A stretch of DNA of 64,000 bases from Moritella marina ATCC 15381 (GCF_008931805.1 NZ_CP044399.1:2666001-2730000); one strand, 5' to 3'; shown: positions 45,689 to 59,594, numbered from the stretch's first letter. Made by a program: numbers and translations. Notes: generated by a model from the sequence alone, not told the origin.

Positions 45689-47682
45689 TGACTCAATTTA
45701 AAGCTAGGTCGATCAAACATAAATTACTAACACCTATTTTGTTATTCATTTCGATCACTTTCATTATTTCCCAAGCGATTAACTACAGTGTGACTTATGA
45801 AAAAGCAAAACAAAACTTAATCGACCGTGTTCACGTATTGGCTAATGGCGTTGCTTATAACCTGCAGGCTGCGATCCTATTTGACGATGCATTGTCCGCG
45901 AATGAAATTTTATCCGCATTTAGTGCCGATAAAGAAGTCGTTAGAGTGAAACTTTATGATCAAGATAATCATGAATTTTTTGCCACTTATCAAGTTGAAG
46001 ATGAAGACATCAACACCCCGAATAAGGCTCAACTAGCCATGATTAAAGAAAATAATATGGTCATTTCAGATCAATATGTTTTTCTATTAGTGCCTGTGAT
46101 CTTAGAGCAAGAGCAAATTGCCATGCTCAGAATAACGATCTCAACGGCCTCGTTTAAGCTCATTTTGGTCTCAGTAATCAAAAATGGCATCATCTTCCTG
46201 TTCTTGCTTTCAGCGGCTGGCTGCATGCTCTACTTTAATATTCAGCGAGTGATCATCAAACCGGTATTCGCACTTAATAAGTCGATGCAGGTATTTGTTG
46301 ACGGCCAAAAAATAACCCAACAATTGAATGCCTCTGCTGATGATGAAATTGGTGATTTAGTCAATGCATTCAGTACCATGTTGAATAGGTTAGAGCAACG
46401 TGAACAACAAATTTTACTCACGATGGATAAACTAGAACAAGAAAAGTCATTTGCTAATGAGGTTATCGAAACGGTGCAACACGCGCTTGTGGTGACAGAC
46501 AAAACGGGTAGAATCGTTCACTTTAATGCAGCAGCGAAAGTGGTGTTTCAGTGTGATAATGAAATACTGAAAAATACTGTTATTCAACAACTCATTTATA
46601 CGTCAGATTCCCACTTGATAGACTCAGCACTTAATGAAGGCATTGATTTAAACGATAAACAATTCAAAAGCCAAGACCGATGCCAACAAGAACAGTTTTT
46701 ACAAGTCAGTAGTCGCAAACTATCAAAATCAACTAAAACACTGTTTGCGATCCAAGATGTCACACTCCACGAAGCGTCGATAAGCAAACAACGTCTCGCT
46801 GCAAGCGTGTTTGAAAATAGCCAAGATGGTATTATTGTTATTGGCCATAGCGGTGTGATCAGTATCGCAAACCCAGCCGTAACAACCCTACTCGGCTTTA
46901 GCAATGAAGAACTGATAACACGTTCAGAAAATGAACATAGCATGTGGTCTGAGTTTAATGAATTAACACCTGTCGTATTCAAATCAATGGAAGAGTATGG
47001 CCACTGGCAAGGTGAAGTTTGGGAGCGTCACAAAGATGGCCGATTGATCCCACTGCAAGTGAAGATAAATCGTATTATAAACAACGAAAAACAAGATGTA
47101 TTTGATACTTTCATTATTTTATCTGACATCTCTCATATCAAAGAAATCGAACGCCTAGATCACTTAGCGCATCATGATGAATTAACAGGTCTTGCCAATC
47201 GCACTAAACTTTACGGCGAACTCAACGAGGTCGCAACTTACTACCACGATTCATTAGCTGAGTTTGGTGTCATTTATTTAGATCTCGATGGTTTTAAGTT
47301 AGTCAATGATACCTATGGCCACGATGCCGGTGATGAAGTACTTAAACAAGTCGCAAAACGATTACAATCGCAAGTGCGAGAGTCCGATCTGGTTGCTAGA
47401 CTATCAGGTGACGAATTTGTACTGCTGATTAGCCCCACCAGTAAAGACAAAATAACCATACTAGCAGAGCGGCTGTTAACCACGCTTAAACAAGACATCA
47501 TTTATAAAGAGCAAACACTACACATTGGCGTAAGCATTGGTATACACCTGGTTAATAATGGCCAACGGGATATAGCCGCGATCCTCAAACATGCAGACTC
47601 TGCCATGTATCAAGCGAAGTTAGCTGGTAAAGGTAAAGCGTTATTTTATAAAATGGATATGCCAGAAAGTAAGCTAGGCTAG
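45688..47682 (+). CDS. Membrane diguanylate cyclase (YfiN/TpbB-like), HAMP-PAS-PAS-GGDEF
   Basis: 664 residues. First TM helix about 15-33, periplasmic PAS/CHASE8-like region about 35-155, second TM about 160-182, HAMP about 185-240, two PAS regions (about 265-370 and 375-490), GGDEF domain from about 500. Its signature is SGDEF at 573-577, an active-type variant; an inhibitory I-site RxxD (RESD) lies five residues upstream. Makes c-di-GMP. By analogy with YfiRN, the periplasmic YfiR should hold the cyclase inactive until the receptor senses its ligand (inference). Confidence 0.9.
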   Translation: MTQFKARSIKHKLLTPILLFISITFIISQAINYSVTYEKAKQNLIDRVHVLANGVAYNLQAAILFDDALSANEILSAFSADKEVVRVKLYDQDNHEFFATYQVEDEDINTPNKAQLAMIKENNMVISDQYVFLLVPVILEQEQIAMLRITISTASFKLILVSVIKNGIIFLFLLSAAGCMLYFNIQRVIIKPVFALNKSMQVFVDGQKITQQLNASADDEIGDLVNAFSTMLNRLEQREQQILLTMDKLEQEKSFANEVIETVQHALVVTDKTGRIVHFNAAAKVVFQCDNEILKNTVIQQLIYTSDSHLIDSALNEGIDLNDKQFKSQDRCQQEQFLQVSSRKLSKSTKTLFAIQDVTLHEASISKQRLAASVFENSQDGIIVIGHSGVISIANPAVTTLLGFSNEELITRSENEHSMWSEFNELTPVVFKSMEEYGHWQGEVWERHKDGRLIPLQVKINRIINNEKQDVFDTFIILSDISHIKEIERLDHLAHHDELTGLANRTKLYGELNEVATYYHDSLAEFGVIYLDLDGFKLVNDTYGHDAGDEVLKQVAKRLQSQVRESDLVARLSGDEFVLLISPTSKDKITILAERLLTTLKQDIIYKEQTLHIGVSIGIHLVNNGQRDIAAILKHADSAMYQAKLAGKGKALFYKMDMPESKLG

Positions 47683-47715
47683 GTGAAGACATATTGACGG
47701 GAATGAGTGGAAATG

Positions 47716-47745
47716 GGCGAACGGACTTTATCTTGTCAGTTCGCC
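47716..47745. terminator. Stem-loop after the cyclase gene
   Basis: GGCGAACGGAC pairs with GTCAGTTCGCC (one mismatch) around 8 nt, between converging genes. No clear T run. Confidence 0.5.
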
Positions 47746-47785
47746 TCAATATATGTGCTTTCTATTTACACTGACTACTTTCTTA

Positions 47786-48073
47786 CTACTTGCTGAGAAT
47801 CGACACGCCGTCAATTTGAGCCACAGTGCTCGCATCAGTACGTTCAATTGTTTTAACTAACACTGATTGAATCGTTTCATCTTCACGGGCATCACTTTTG
47901 CTTAAGAATTTTTGCGATTGTGGTTCAGCGCCTTCTTCTAATGTAAATGTCATCACCACTTCCGTTGCCGTATCCGCAGTTACACCAAAATACTCTATTG
48001 ATACCAGTGGATAGCCTTTAAAGCCTCTTTTAGCGAGCTTTTCAATACGTTTTTTTGCTTTATCTACATTCAT
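47786..48073 (-). CDS. Conserved small protein, function unknown
   Basis: 95 residues, basic N terminus (MNVDKAKKRIEKLAKRGFKGYP) and a compact, mixed alpha/beta core (VSIEYFGVTADTATEVVMTFTLEEGAEPQ, REDETIQSVLVKTIERT). No membrane segment or signal. I recall similar unnamed proteins in Shewanella and Vibrio but no function. It lies 80 bp before the chemoreceptor gene's end region on the same strand, downstream of it in transcription. Confidence 0.65.
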   Translation of the reverse strand: MNVDKAKKRIEKLAKRGFKGYPLVSIEYFGVTADTATEVVMTFTLEEGAEPQSQKFLSKSDAREDETIQSVLVKTIERTDASTVAQIDGVSILSK

Positions 48074-48153
48074 TTATCTAGATCCTAGTGGGCATGAAAC
48101 CTGAAGCTATATAATACAAGATATCTGCTTATTATCTTAATTATATTCAGCAA

Positions 48154-50022
48154 TTAAACCGTATATATCGATACGCTATCATAAAGCTTATTCGCCTCGG
48201 TATGCAGTACGTTAGACTGTTCGTTAGCATCAATAGAGTTCTCGGATAAAATATCGGCAACATTATGAATGTTGTTCACATTTTCAGATATCTCACCAGT
48301 TACCGCGGTTTGTTGCTCAACAGCAGTCGCTATTTGCGTCGACATATCAGAAATTTTCTGAATAGACACATTAATATCACTGAACGATTCAGCCACTAGA
48401 TCTGATTCTGAGACGGTAGATAGTGCCAGTTTCTCACTTGATTGCATCAATACGGTGGCCTTACCAACAATGTCTTGCAACGTTTGAATGGTTGTTTGAA
48501 TTTCGCCAGTAGAACGGTGGGTTTTTTGAGACAATGTCCTGACTTCATCAGCAACCACCGCAAAACCACGCCCAGCATCGCCTGCGCGGGCCGCTTCGAT
48601 AGCGGCATTCAGAGCCAGTAAGTTAGTCTGATCGGCGATGGTTTGAATCGCCACAAGGATACTGTTGATTTCCAGTACGTGCGTATTCAACTCTTCTACC
48701 ACATCTGATGTTTCTTTAATGCCAGACGACAGATCACCAATAGATTTAATTGAACCAGAGATAATAGCCATTCCTTTTTTTGCACTTTCAGAAGATGCTT
48801 GCGCAGAACTTGCAGCCTCTTCCGCATTGCGAGCAATTTCGACGGTAGCACTTGTCATTTCGTGAACAGCCGTGGCGACCATCGATACTTCAACCTGCTG
48901 CTCTTTGATGATGTTACTGCTTTCATGCGATTTTGATTGGCTTATTTCTGCCATCGATTTTAGTGTTGTGGCTTGATTTTTAATTTCTTCAACTAACGAT
49001 CGCTGACTTTCTGCGACATCATTAAAGGCCTGACTCAACTCGCTAATTTCATCTTCATTATTCGCATCAAGACGATGGGTAAGATCACCATCCCCAGCGG
49101 CTATTTCTTTTAACGATGTAGTCACGTCCTGTAACGGAGTTAATAATTTTTTGATAAAGAAGAACATCAACAAAGACACAATTAAACTAACTGCCAAGGT
49201 CGCAAATAATTGTAAAAATGCATTGTCGCGAATATCTTGCGTAATACGGGCGCTATCGATGACGATAATTGTTCTTAAATTAGTGCCAGCAATTGGAGCA
49301 ACATAGATAGCACTTTCTATACCATTAATCGTGTCATGATAAAGCGCAGGCTGATCGTTCTTTAAATATTTATTATCTAAAGATATATCCGTTAATGTCT
49401 TATTAATAAGCGCGGTATTTACATCTGCAAAAATTTTACCTTCATTCGATACCACGAATATTTTACCATCACCAGGAATAAGGGTTTGCGCTAAATTGGA
49501 AATTAAAATATCAATTTTAACGTCAGCACCAATCACCATATAGGTGCTGTAAAAATTCATGGCTCGACTGATAGAAACAACTCTATGCCCAGTTGCCGCA
49601 GCAACGGTCGGCGTATCCATGAAAACCTTATCGACCGAAGCATTTTTATACCAGCCCCATTTTCTTGGGTCGTTATTACCTTCTGGCAGGTCAACATCAT
49701 CCGCGTTCTTTTGCTGACCATCAGGATAAGCAAAAAATACATTTTCAAAACGACCTGCATTTTTAATTATTTTTAAGGTACTGCGGATCATCATTAAAGG
49801 CGTTTTGTCAGGCATACTACTTAAGGTATCAGATTTAGAACTTAACCAATCAGTTAACGATTTATTGTATGAATTTGCGGTGCTTTCTATTCTTGATAAC
49901 GTCTCATGTTCAATTCTGTTTTTAGAAGAAAAGTAACCCGTTGTTCCGACGACTCCAGCCCCGATAAATACAGCAATCGATGCGGTTAATACTAATCGAG
50001 CCTTCAATGTTATTTTTTTCAT
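48154..50022 (-). CDS. Methyl-accepting chemotaxis protein with Cache sensor
   Basis: 622 residues. TM1 about 10-30, Cache-type periplasmic region about 35-275 ([46 protein letters not shown]), TM2 about 280-305, HAMP ([24 protein letters not shown]), signalling hairpin with [35 protein letters not shown]. The frame opens at 50058; GGAACG lies 6 nt before the ATG at 50022 ([10 protein letters not shown]), chosen because it gives the usual short tail. Ligand unknown. Distinct in sequence from the receptor at 10.8 kb. Confidence 0.9.
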   Translation of the reverse strand: MKKITLKARLVLTASIAVFIGAGVVGTTGYFSSKNRIEHETLSRIESTANSYNKSLTDWLSSKSDTLSSMPDKTPLMMIRSTLKIIKNAGRFENVFFAYPDGQQKNADDVDLPEGNNDPRKWGWYKNASVDKVFMDTPTVAAATGHRVVSISRAMNFYSTYMVIGADVKIDILISNLAQTLIPGDGKIFVVSNEGKIFADVNTALINKTLTDISLDNKYLKNDQPALYHDTINGIESAIYVAPIAGTNLRTIIVIDSARITQDIRDNAFLQLFATLAVSLIVSLLMFFFIKKLLTPLQDVTTSLKEIAAGDGDLTHRLDANNEDEISELSQAFNDVAESQRSLVEEIKNQATTLKSMAEISQSKSHESSNIIKEQQVEVSMVATAVHEMTSATVEIARNAEEAASSAQASSESAKKGMAIISGSIKSIGDLSSGIKETSDVVEELNTHVLEINSILVAIQTIADQTNLLALNAAIEAARAGDAGRGFAVVADEVRTLSQKTHRSTGEIQTTIQTLQDIVGKATVLMQSSEKLALSTVSESDLVAESFSDINVSIQKISDMSTQIATAVEQQTAVTGEISENVNNIHNVADILSENSIDANEQSNVLHTEANKLYDSVSIYTV

Positions 50023-50328
50023 TTTACGTTCCAAATTATAGACAAACAGGAATTCCACACCTGTTATTAACTAACAGTAATCAGGCGTCTATCATTGGGT
50101 CTCGTAGACCGTGTGATAGGCATGATGCGCATAGCGGAATATTACCTTAGATTTTGTTTATGCAATGAAAGCGAAGGTTGAGTTGTGACAACCACCTAGT
50201 AATGTAGGGCTCTTTTCTTTCGTTTCATAATTTAAACGAAAGCTATGTGGACAATAATAACGCAATACCGGGGAAGTACAGTGAGGTTAGTACTGCCAAT
50301 ACGAGCATATCGGCAGTCATTATTACAA
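50023..50328. other. Intergenic region between selO and chemoreceptor
   Basis: About 305 bp, no gene supported. It should hold the chemoreceptor promoter (50040-50200). No other motif seen. Confidence 0.4.
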
Positions 50329-51858
50329 CTATGAAGAACAGCTCAGTACCATTTTACGTCCCCACTCAGGTGGTAATGCAGCGAGCTTTTCAAATTCAGA
50401 ATGTTCGGCAAACGGGTCAGCTAACACAGCCATTAATTCATTAACTAAGCTGTAATCATAATCAGTTGCTTGTTCAATTGCTTGCTGGGCTAAGTAATTG
50501 CGTAAAATATACTTAGGGTTCGTTTGATTCATACGTATTTTACGTGCCTCATCAGCACTTGATTCTAACGCTAAACGCTGTTGATATTGCACAGCCCAGC
50601 CATCAAACGCTTCACGGTCGATAAACTGATCACGTATCGCTGTATTTACCACGCCTTCAGCACTCTTTACAGCAGCCTCAGAGCTATCAAAATCACCTAA
50701 CATACGGAAGAAGTGGCTGTAATCCACACTGCTACCGGCTAATATTTCTAATAGGTTTTTAATCAACTCACCATCGCCATCTTGCACTTGCTGTAAGCCC
50801 AATTTAGCGCGCATTAACTGACGTAACTTAGCCAAGAAAATATCATCATAGGTTTTCAATATTTCATTCAACGGCGCGATATCTATAAACGGTGTTAACG
50901 AACGACCTAACGCCATTAAGTTCCAATAACCTACCTGTGGCTGCTGATTAAAGGCATAACGGCCTGAATAGTCGGTGTGGTTACAAACATAGCCAGGATC
51001 GAAATTATCCTGAAACGCAAACGGACCATAATCAAAGGTTTGACCTAAGATCGACATGTTATCGGTATTCATCACCCCGTGCACAAAACCAACGGCTTGC
51101 CAATGTGCCATCAACTCTGCTGTTGTCGTCACCACTTGTTTATAAAACGCGAGGTAAGGTACTTCGGCATCGAGCGCCTCTGGGAAATGATTCGTCAACG
51201 TGTAATCCAGCATCAACTTTAAATCGTCTAAACGCTGGCTATAATAAAAGTGCTCGAAGTGACCAAAGCGCACATGAGATTCAGCCACACGAACGACCAT
51301 CGCCGCTTGTTCAACTTGCTCACGCATCACAGTATCACTGCCGACCACCACGCTTAATGCTTGCGTCGTTGGAATACCAAGACCTTGCATTGCAGCGCTA
51401 CAGAGATACTCTCGAATACTTGAACGTAATACCGCACGACCATCACCTTGACGGCTGTAAGGCGTACGGCCAGCACCTTTTAAATGCAGATCCCAAGTAT
51501 GGCTATTGCTGCCATTAATATCGACATGTTCAGCCGTTTTTACCTGTGCTAACAATAACCCACGACCATCGCCTAAATCAGGGTTATAGTGACCAAACTG
51601 ATGACCCGTGTATTTCATTGCCAGTGGTTCAAAACCGTTCGGCAGATAATTACCCGAACATAATTGCAGCAATGCATCACTGTCAGCAACTACGTCCGCT
51701 AATCCCAATAACGCCATAACGTGTGGATTGAGGCTGACCATTTTCGGATCACAGATCCCATCTGGCATTTGTTTATTATAAAAATGCGCAGGTAAGCTCG
51801 TATAATGGTTATCGCATACAAGTGCATCGATACTGCTTAGCCGATTATTATTTTTCAT
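50329..51858 (-). CDS. selO: Protein adenylyltransferase SelO (YdiU)
   Basis: 509 residues. Pseudokinase fold that transfers AMP to protein Ser/Thr/Tyr. Conserved segments: MVSLNPHVMALLGL, YTGHQFGHYNPDLGDGRGLLLAQ, DLHLKGAGRTPYSRQGDGRAVLRSSIREYL, the catalytic loop FVHGVMNTDNMSILG, FDYGPFAFQDNFDP and the conserved C-terminal CSS, where the Cys replaces the selenocysteine of animal SelO. The ATG at 51858 overlaps the msrB stop by 11 nt and is preceded by GATGGA. Overlap with msrB links redox repair and redox-regulated AMPylation in one transcript. Confidence 0.94.
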   Translation of the reverse strand: MKNNNRLSSIDALVCDNHYTSLPAHFYNKQMPDGICDPKMVSLNPHVMALLGLADVVADSDALLQLCSGNYLPNGFEPLAMKYTGHQFGHYNPDLGDGRGLLLAQVKTAEHVDINGSNSHTWDLHLKGAGRTPYSRQGDGRAVLRSSIREYLCSAAMQGLGIPTTQALSVVVGSDTVMREQVEQAAMVVRVAESHVRFGHFEHFYYSQRLDDLKLMLDYTLTNHFPEALDAEVPYLAFYKQVVTTTAELMAHWQAVGFVHGVMNTDNMSILGQTFDYGPFAFQDNFDPGYVCNHTDYSGRYAFNQQPQVGYWNLMALGRSLTPFIDIAPLNEILKTYDDIFLAKLRQLMRAKLGLQQVQDGDGELIKNLLEILAGSSVDYSHFFRMLGDFDSSEAAVKSAEGVVNTAIRDQFIDREAFDGWAVQYQQRLALESSADEARKIRMNQTNPKYILRNYLAQQAIEQATDYDYSLVNELMAVLADPFAEHSEFEKLAALPPEWGRKMVLSCSS

Positions 51859-52258
51859 CAAATTCCATCGAAATAGAGTTAATACAAAAACGCTGACCTG
51901 TTTCTGTTGGGCCATCAGGAAATACATGGCCTAAATGCGAATCACAGTGACTGCACGTCACTTCAATGCGTTGCATCGCTAAGCTGTTGTCTTCGGTATA
52001 GATAACCGCGCCATCTTTGATCTCTTTATCAAAACTTGGCCAACCGCAACCCGAATTAAACTTACTGTCGCTAGTAAATAACTCGCTACCGCAGCACTTA
52101 CACTTGTATACGCCAACAGCGTTATTGTTCAGTAACGTGCCCGTGTACGGATGTTCAGTACCTTTTTTACGGCATACGTAAAACTCTTCATCGGTTAATT
52201 GTGCTTGCCACTCGGCGTCTGTTTTAGTCATGTCTTTGTTCATACTGTTTTTGTCCAT
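51848..52258 (-). CDS. msrB: Peptide methionine-R-sulfoxide reductase
   Basis: 136 residues. Structural zinc cysteines CKCCGSELF and CSHCDSHLGHVF, substrate segment GCGWPSFDKEI and catalytic Cys in RFCINSISM. Reduces the R epimer of methionine sulfoxide in proteins in the cytoplasm. The frame is open to 52384 and overlaps the ABC gene, but GAGGAG lies 9 nt before the ATG at 52258 (MDKNSMNKD), giving the normal length. Third gene of yecM-ABC-msrB-selO. Confidence 0.94.
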   Translation of the reverse strand: MDKNSMNKDMTKTDAEWQAQLTDEEFYVCRKKGTEHPYTGTLLNNNAVGVYKCKCCGSELFTSDSKFNSGCGWPSFDKEIKDGAVIYTEDNSLAMQRIEVTCSHCDSHLGHVFPDGPTETGQRFCINSISMEFDEK

Positions 52259-52277
52259 AAGCTGATACTCCTCACGG

Positions 52278-54179
52278 TTAATGAGTTGATTGTAAGCGGC
52301 CGTACAACGTTTGATAAAGCCCTTCAACCTGTAATAATTCATGATGTTGTCCTGACTGGCTAATTTCGCCATCGTCGAGCACATAGATCAAATCGGCCTG
52401 TTTAATAGCGCTGAGTCTATGGGCAATAATTAATGTCGTTCTGTCTTGTAAAAATTCACTCAGATTATGATGTAAACGACTTTCAGTTTCGGTATCGAGT
52501 GCCGATGTCGCTTCATCAAACACCACCATTTGTGGTTTACTTAATACCATTCTAGCAATCGCTAAACGCTGACGTTGACCACCAGAAAGACGTACACCAT
52601 TACGTCCGACTAAGGTCTCTAATCCATGGCCCAGTTGTTGAATTGTGTCAGCCATTTCGGCAACTTGCAGCGCTTTCCACAGTTCATCATCGCTAAATTG
52701 ATGACCCATAGACAAATTCTCACGAATGGAAGTATTAAACAAGATAGGCTGCTGTAATACCGTGGCAATGTTCTCACGTATTTTATCATAACCAACTTGA
52801 TTCAGCGGTACATCATTAATTAAGATCTCGCCTTGCTGTTTCTCATATAGCCCTAATAACAGCTGCACTAATGTTGATTTACCACCACCACTGACGGCCA
52901 CAATGGCTACTTTTTTACCTTTCGGTATGGTTAAGTTTACATTACGGATGACTTTGTTTTCTGCATTATACGCGAAACACACATCTTTAAACTCAACACT
53001 GACGCCGTCTTGACTCGCAAACGGATCTACGACACACGGATGTTGTGGCTCTTGGGTTAATTCAAATACACTGTTTAAACGTTTCAATGCTGCTGATGCG
53101 GCAAAATAAGTATATTGAATGCTTAACAGTTCCTGCACTGGTCCCATCATAAACCACAGATAACCAAATACCGCGAAGATCTGACCAATCGTTAAATCAG
53201 CAAACACCACCATTAACATGGCAATCGCACGGAACACTTCAAAACCAATCAAAAAGATCGTAAAGCTTAGACGATTAACCGCATCGGTTTTCCATTGTGA
53301 CTGGATCGCGCTATCACGTAATTCACCAGCAGCATCAATAACACGACTAAAATATTGTTTTTCACGTTGCGCTGTACGTAACTGCTGGATTGCATCTAAG
53401 GTATCAATCAAGGCTTCTTGGAAGGCTTCAAACGCCGCATTTTCACGGGTTTTTAAGTTTTTAACTCGCTTGCCGAATGAGCGAGAAAAGTAAATAACTG
53501 CTGGATTCAGCAATAAGATAATCAGCCCTAACTGCCAATCAATCCATAACAAAATAGCCGCAGTACCAAGGATCGTCAACATACTCACCAGAAACTTAGA
53601 CAAGGTTTCGGCCAGGAATTTGTCGATTGTTTCCACATCAGTGATACAACGGGAGCTGATCGCACCAGACCCCTGAGTTTCATATTCAGTTAATGATACC
53701 AAGGGTAAATGGTGCATCAATTTATCACGAATGTAGAAACTTAAATGCTTACCGATAATGGTAAATTGCCTTGCTTGCCAAACTGACAAAACAAGGCTGG
53801 ATAGACGCAAACACACCACAAAACCAAGAATAGCTAAAATATATAACTGTGGTCCCCACCATGATTCTGGAAACATATTCTGCATTGCTTGCACTGCAGC
53901 GCCGGGTTTCTCCAACAACACCTCATCCACCAGTAAAGGCATCATCAACGGAATTGGCACACTGACTAAAGTGGCAAATACCGCAATAATATACGCGCTG
54001 ATCAAAGGTTTCTTGTGGCGTAATACCCGTTCACGGATCAACTTCCAGCTAATCCTATTGCCTCGATGTCTTAGATTACGCGGTGAAGTATCTTGGTCAG
54101 ACGCGCGTGTTGATGATTGCGCTTGTTGCGGATCTTTTAGATCGTCTTGCTGTTGAGATTGAGAAGTTGTTTTTATCAT
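52278..54179 (-). CDS. ABC transporter, fused permease-ATPase
   Basis: 633 residues. N-terminal Gln/Ser-rich cytoplasmic tail (about 1-45), six TM helices (about 55-350), then the ATPase: Walker A AVSGGGKSTL, signature RLSGGQRQRLAIARMV, Walker B MVVFDEATSALD and H-loop IIAHRLS. The type is an exporter half-transporter of the MsbA/LapB-like class; cargo cannot be read. The MsrB start lies 19 bp after the stop. The membrane half lacks a C39 peptidase domain, so it is not a peptide-processing exporter. Confidence 0.92.
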   Translation of the reverse strand: MIKTTSQSQQQDDLKDPQQAQSSTRASDQDTSPRNLRHRGNRISWKLIRERVLRHKKPLISAYIIAVFATLVSVPIPLMMPLLVDEVLLEKPGAAVQAMQNMFPESWWGPQLYILAILGFVVCLRLSSLVLSVWQARQFTIIGKHLSFYIRDKLMHHLPLVSLTEYETQGSGAISSRCITDVETIDKFLAETLSKFLVSMLTILGTAAILLWIDWQLGLIILLLNPAVIYFSRSFGKRVKNLKTRENAAFEAFQEALIDTLDAIQQLRTAQREKQYFSRVIDAAGELRDSAIQSQWKTDAVNRLSFTIFLIGFEVFRAIAMLMVVFADLTIGQIFAVFGYLWFMMGPVQELLSIQYTYFAASAALKRLNSVFELTQEPQHPCVVDPFASQDGVSVEFKDVCFAYNAENKVIRNVNLTIPKGKKVAIVAVSGGGKSTLVQLLLGLYEKQQGEILINDVPLNQVGYDKIRENIATVLQQPILFNTSIRENLSMGHQFSDDELWKALQVAEMADTIQQLGHGLETLVGRNGVRLSGGQRQRLAIARMVLSKPQMVVFDEATSALDTETESRLHHNLSEFLQDRTTLIIAHRLSAIKQADLIYVLDDGEISQSGQHHELLQVEGLYQTLYGRLQSTH

Positions 54180-54235
54180 AATGCTCTAAAACCACGTCAC
54201 CCTTAAGTTGTTACGAATGATTATCAATTACAATA

Positions 54236-54814
54236 TTATGCCGTAGATTCACTCGCAACAACAGCTTTAATGCCTGCACTGTGCAGCTTAATGCAGATAT
54301 CACCCTGTTTAAAAGCGATAGTCGGATTGGCTAATTGCTCACCTTCCACGTGTGGCGCTGAACGCTTAACTTGAATACTGCTGTCATTCGTTAGTACTGT
54401 ATCAATGTTAGGATTAATTAAACGCAATGCGTAGTCTAATTCGTCCATACTCGTGGCATTACCTGGTAACACCAGTTCAATATGTTCCCAACCCTGTTGT
54501 GGGTAGTGTTTCGCTGGTAACGGCAGTTCCACACAATCAATTTGCCAATCACCTAAGGTTAACGGCTCATCTAAGACGATAATATAAATAGCCCGACCGT
54601 TGACGATACTGTCAGAAATCACTTCACCACGTTGTTTAAATTCAGCTAATAACGACTCCGCAAGGACAATATCATTCACGCGTAACGCCACATGATCGCA
54701 CCATAACACATCCGATTTTAAATTTGCTTGTTGGCGTAATCCAAGCTGCTCAGCAAAGGCTAAGATCGCATTAGAGAAGCTTGACCACTGTTGAGTTAAG
54801 TGTTGATATTGCAT
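54236..54814 (-). CDS. yecM: YecM family VOC-like protein
   Basis: 192 residues aligning with E. coli YecM: WCDHVALRVND, GEVISDSIVNGRAIYI, LTLGDWQIDCVELPLP, HYPQQGWEHIELVLPG, and VKRSAPHVEGEQLANPTIAF ending VASESTA. The vicinal-oxygen-chelate-like fold and conserved His/Glu suggest metal binding; activity is not known. First gene of the run yecM-ABC-msrB-selO (56 bp to the ABC gene). Divergent from tmaR. Confidence 0.87.
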   Translation of the reverse strand: MQYQHLTQQWSSFSNAILAFAEQLGLRQQANLKSDVLWCDHVALRVNDIVLAESLLAEFKQRGEVISDSIVNGRAIYIIVLDEPLTLGDWQIDCVELPLPAKHYPQQGWEHIELVLPGNATSMDELDYALRLINPNIDTVLTNDSSIQVKRSAPHVEGEQLANPTIAFKQGDICIKLHSAGIKAVVASESTA

Positions 54815-55026
54815 GGTAATTCCTTCAATTAATATTTGAATCTAAGTCTGTTAATGATACCACAATGGTTATTTTTACTCCGTGGTTTATAAAATAACCA
54901 TTGTTGATTTAGTGCAAAAATTTGCAACTCAACGCTTATTAGCTCAAAAACACAGAGCTTTTAGGACATTATCCTGCTAAATTAAAGAGGATTTCTTTGA
55001 ATAACATCTCTTAACTTTCAGACTAT

Positions 55027-55341
55027 ATGGGTGTACTAATGAATAATGCTTTTGATGCAGTAAAAAGTGCTCGTCGTAAAAACAAGCTAAAACGTGAAAT
55101 CCTAGATAACGCGAAGAAGATCCGTGATAACCAAAAACGTGTTGATCTACTTGATAATCTACTTGATTACCTTTCTCCAGAAATGACTCAAGCAGAAATT
55201 GTTGAAATCATTGCGAACATGAAATCTGATTATGAAGATCGTGTTGATGACCACATCATCACAGGTGCTGAATTATCTAAAGAACGCCGTGAAATCAGCA
55301 AAAAAATTAAAGCGATCACGAAAGCGGTTAGCACAAAATAA
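55027..55341 (+). CDS. tmaR: PTS regulator TmaR (YeeX family)
   Basis: 104 residues. Nearly continuous match to E. coli Tma[73 protein letters not shown]. All-helical; in E. coli it clusters PTS enzyme I at the cell pole and limits sugar uptake. The frame has ATGs at 55027 and 55039; neither has a strong ribosome binding site. Divergent from yecM. Confidence 0.93.
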   Translation: MGVLMNNAFDAVKSARRKNKLKREILDNAKKIRDNQKRVDLLDNLLDYLSPEMTQAEIVEIIANMKSDYEDRVDDHIITGAELSKERREISKKIKAITKAVSTK

Positions 55342-55435
55342 TTCATTCAATTGAATCAAAGATTAGAATATAAAAAGAAATCGAACGCTATACACCTACA
55401 CGATAATTCGCGCCTAAATAACTTTTTATAGATGG

Positions 55436-55463
55436 CTTTTTATAAAGCACCTTTATAAAAAAG
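55436..55463. other. AT-rich hairpin
   Basis: CTTTTTATAAAG (55436-55447) and CTTTATAAAAAAG (55451-55463) form a 12-bp stem with one bulge and a 3-nt loop, 95 bp after tmaR. It may be its terminator. Confidence 0.5.
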
Positions 55464-55750
55464 TTATAAAACATAAAAAGCGGATATCAACATTAAGATA
55501 AGCACCAGAGACACAAGTACGCTTGCTCGGTTTGGTGTTTTATCTTAATACCCTCTCCAGTTTTACTTTCCGGCCCTATTACATTCCTTTAAAGACCAAT
55601 ATCTTAGCTATTAATATGTAGCTTACCAGATCGCTTCGTCTGCAGATAAACACGCCTTTTGATCATTCTAGTCGCTTATCGATCAACCGATATAACCTTC
55701 GCACGACTCTAAAACCCCCTTCATTTAGCCCAATTGTAACCTAGTGTAAC

Positions 55751-55795
55751 TTTACTAAAACAGATCACACTTTAGTAAAACTTTATTAGTAAAAC
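55751..55795. promoter_or_regulatory. Cluster of TTTAGTAAA sites, probable operator
   Basis: TTTACTAAA at 55751-55759 is the exact inverse of TTTAGTAAA at 55771-55779 (11-bp spacer); TTAGTAAAAC occurs at 55772-55781 and again at 55786-55795, 14 bp apart. Located about 100 bp before ygjJ. Confidence 0.55.
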
Positions 55796-55876
55796 CCAAG
55801 ATTGACTGTAGACTGCATTTGAATTCACAAGGTAATCAACTTAGCAGCCCTGTGTTTATTCCCCCCTTGCCAATAA

Positions 55877-56980
<1,104 letters not shown>

Positions 56981-56983
56981 TAA

Positions 56984-59389
<2,406 letters not shown>

Positions 59390-59505
59390 CGAGGAAACTA
59401 ACTTAATAACGTAAACAAAGTAAAGTAGATAAAGCACAGGTACATAACTAACAAGCTAAAATAGCGTTTTATTAACAGTTGGTTACCCTAGGCTATTACA
59501 ATAAT

Positions 59506-59540
59506 AAAGGTCATCACTACAAGGTGATGGCCTTTTTATT
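59506..59540 (+). terminator. Terminator of the ygjJ-ygjK operon
   Basis: AAAGGTCATCAC (59506-59517) pairs with GTGATGGCCTTT (59524-59535), one wobble, followed by TTTTTATTT. Confidence 0.9.
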
Positions 59541-59594
59541 TACCCGCTAACAATGCTAGTCTAACTGTCCCTCAGTTAATTAGCAGTCGATGTA

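Noticed and set aside
50329-50345. Selenocysteine codon at the SelO C terminus
   Set aside because: The position is a Cys codon in CSS followed by a normal stop; no in-frame TGA upstream and no SECIS-like hairpin.
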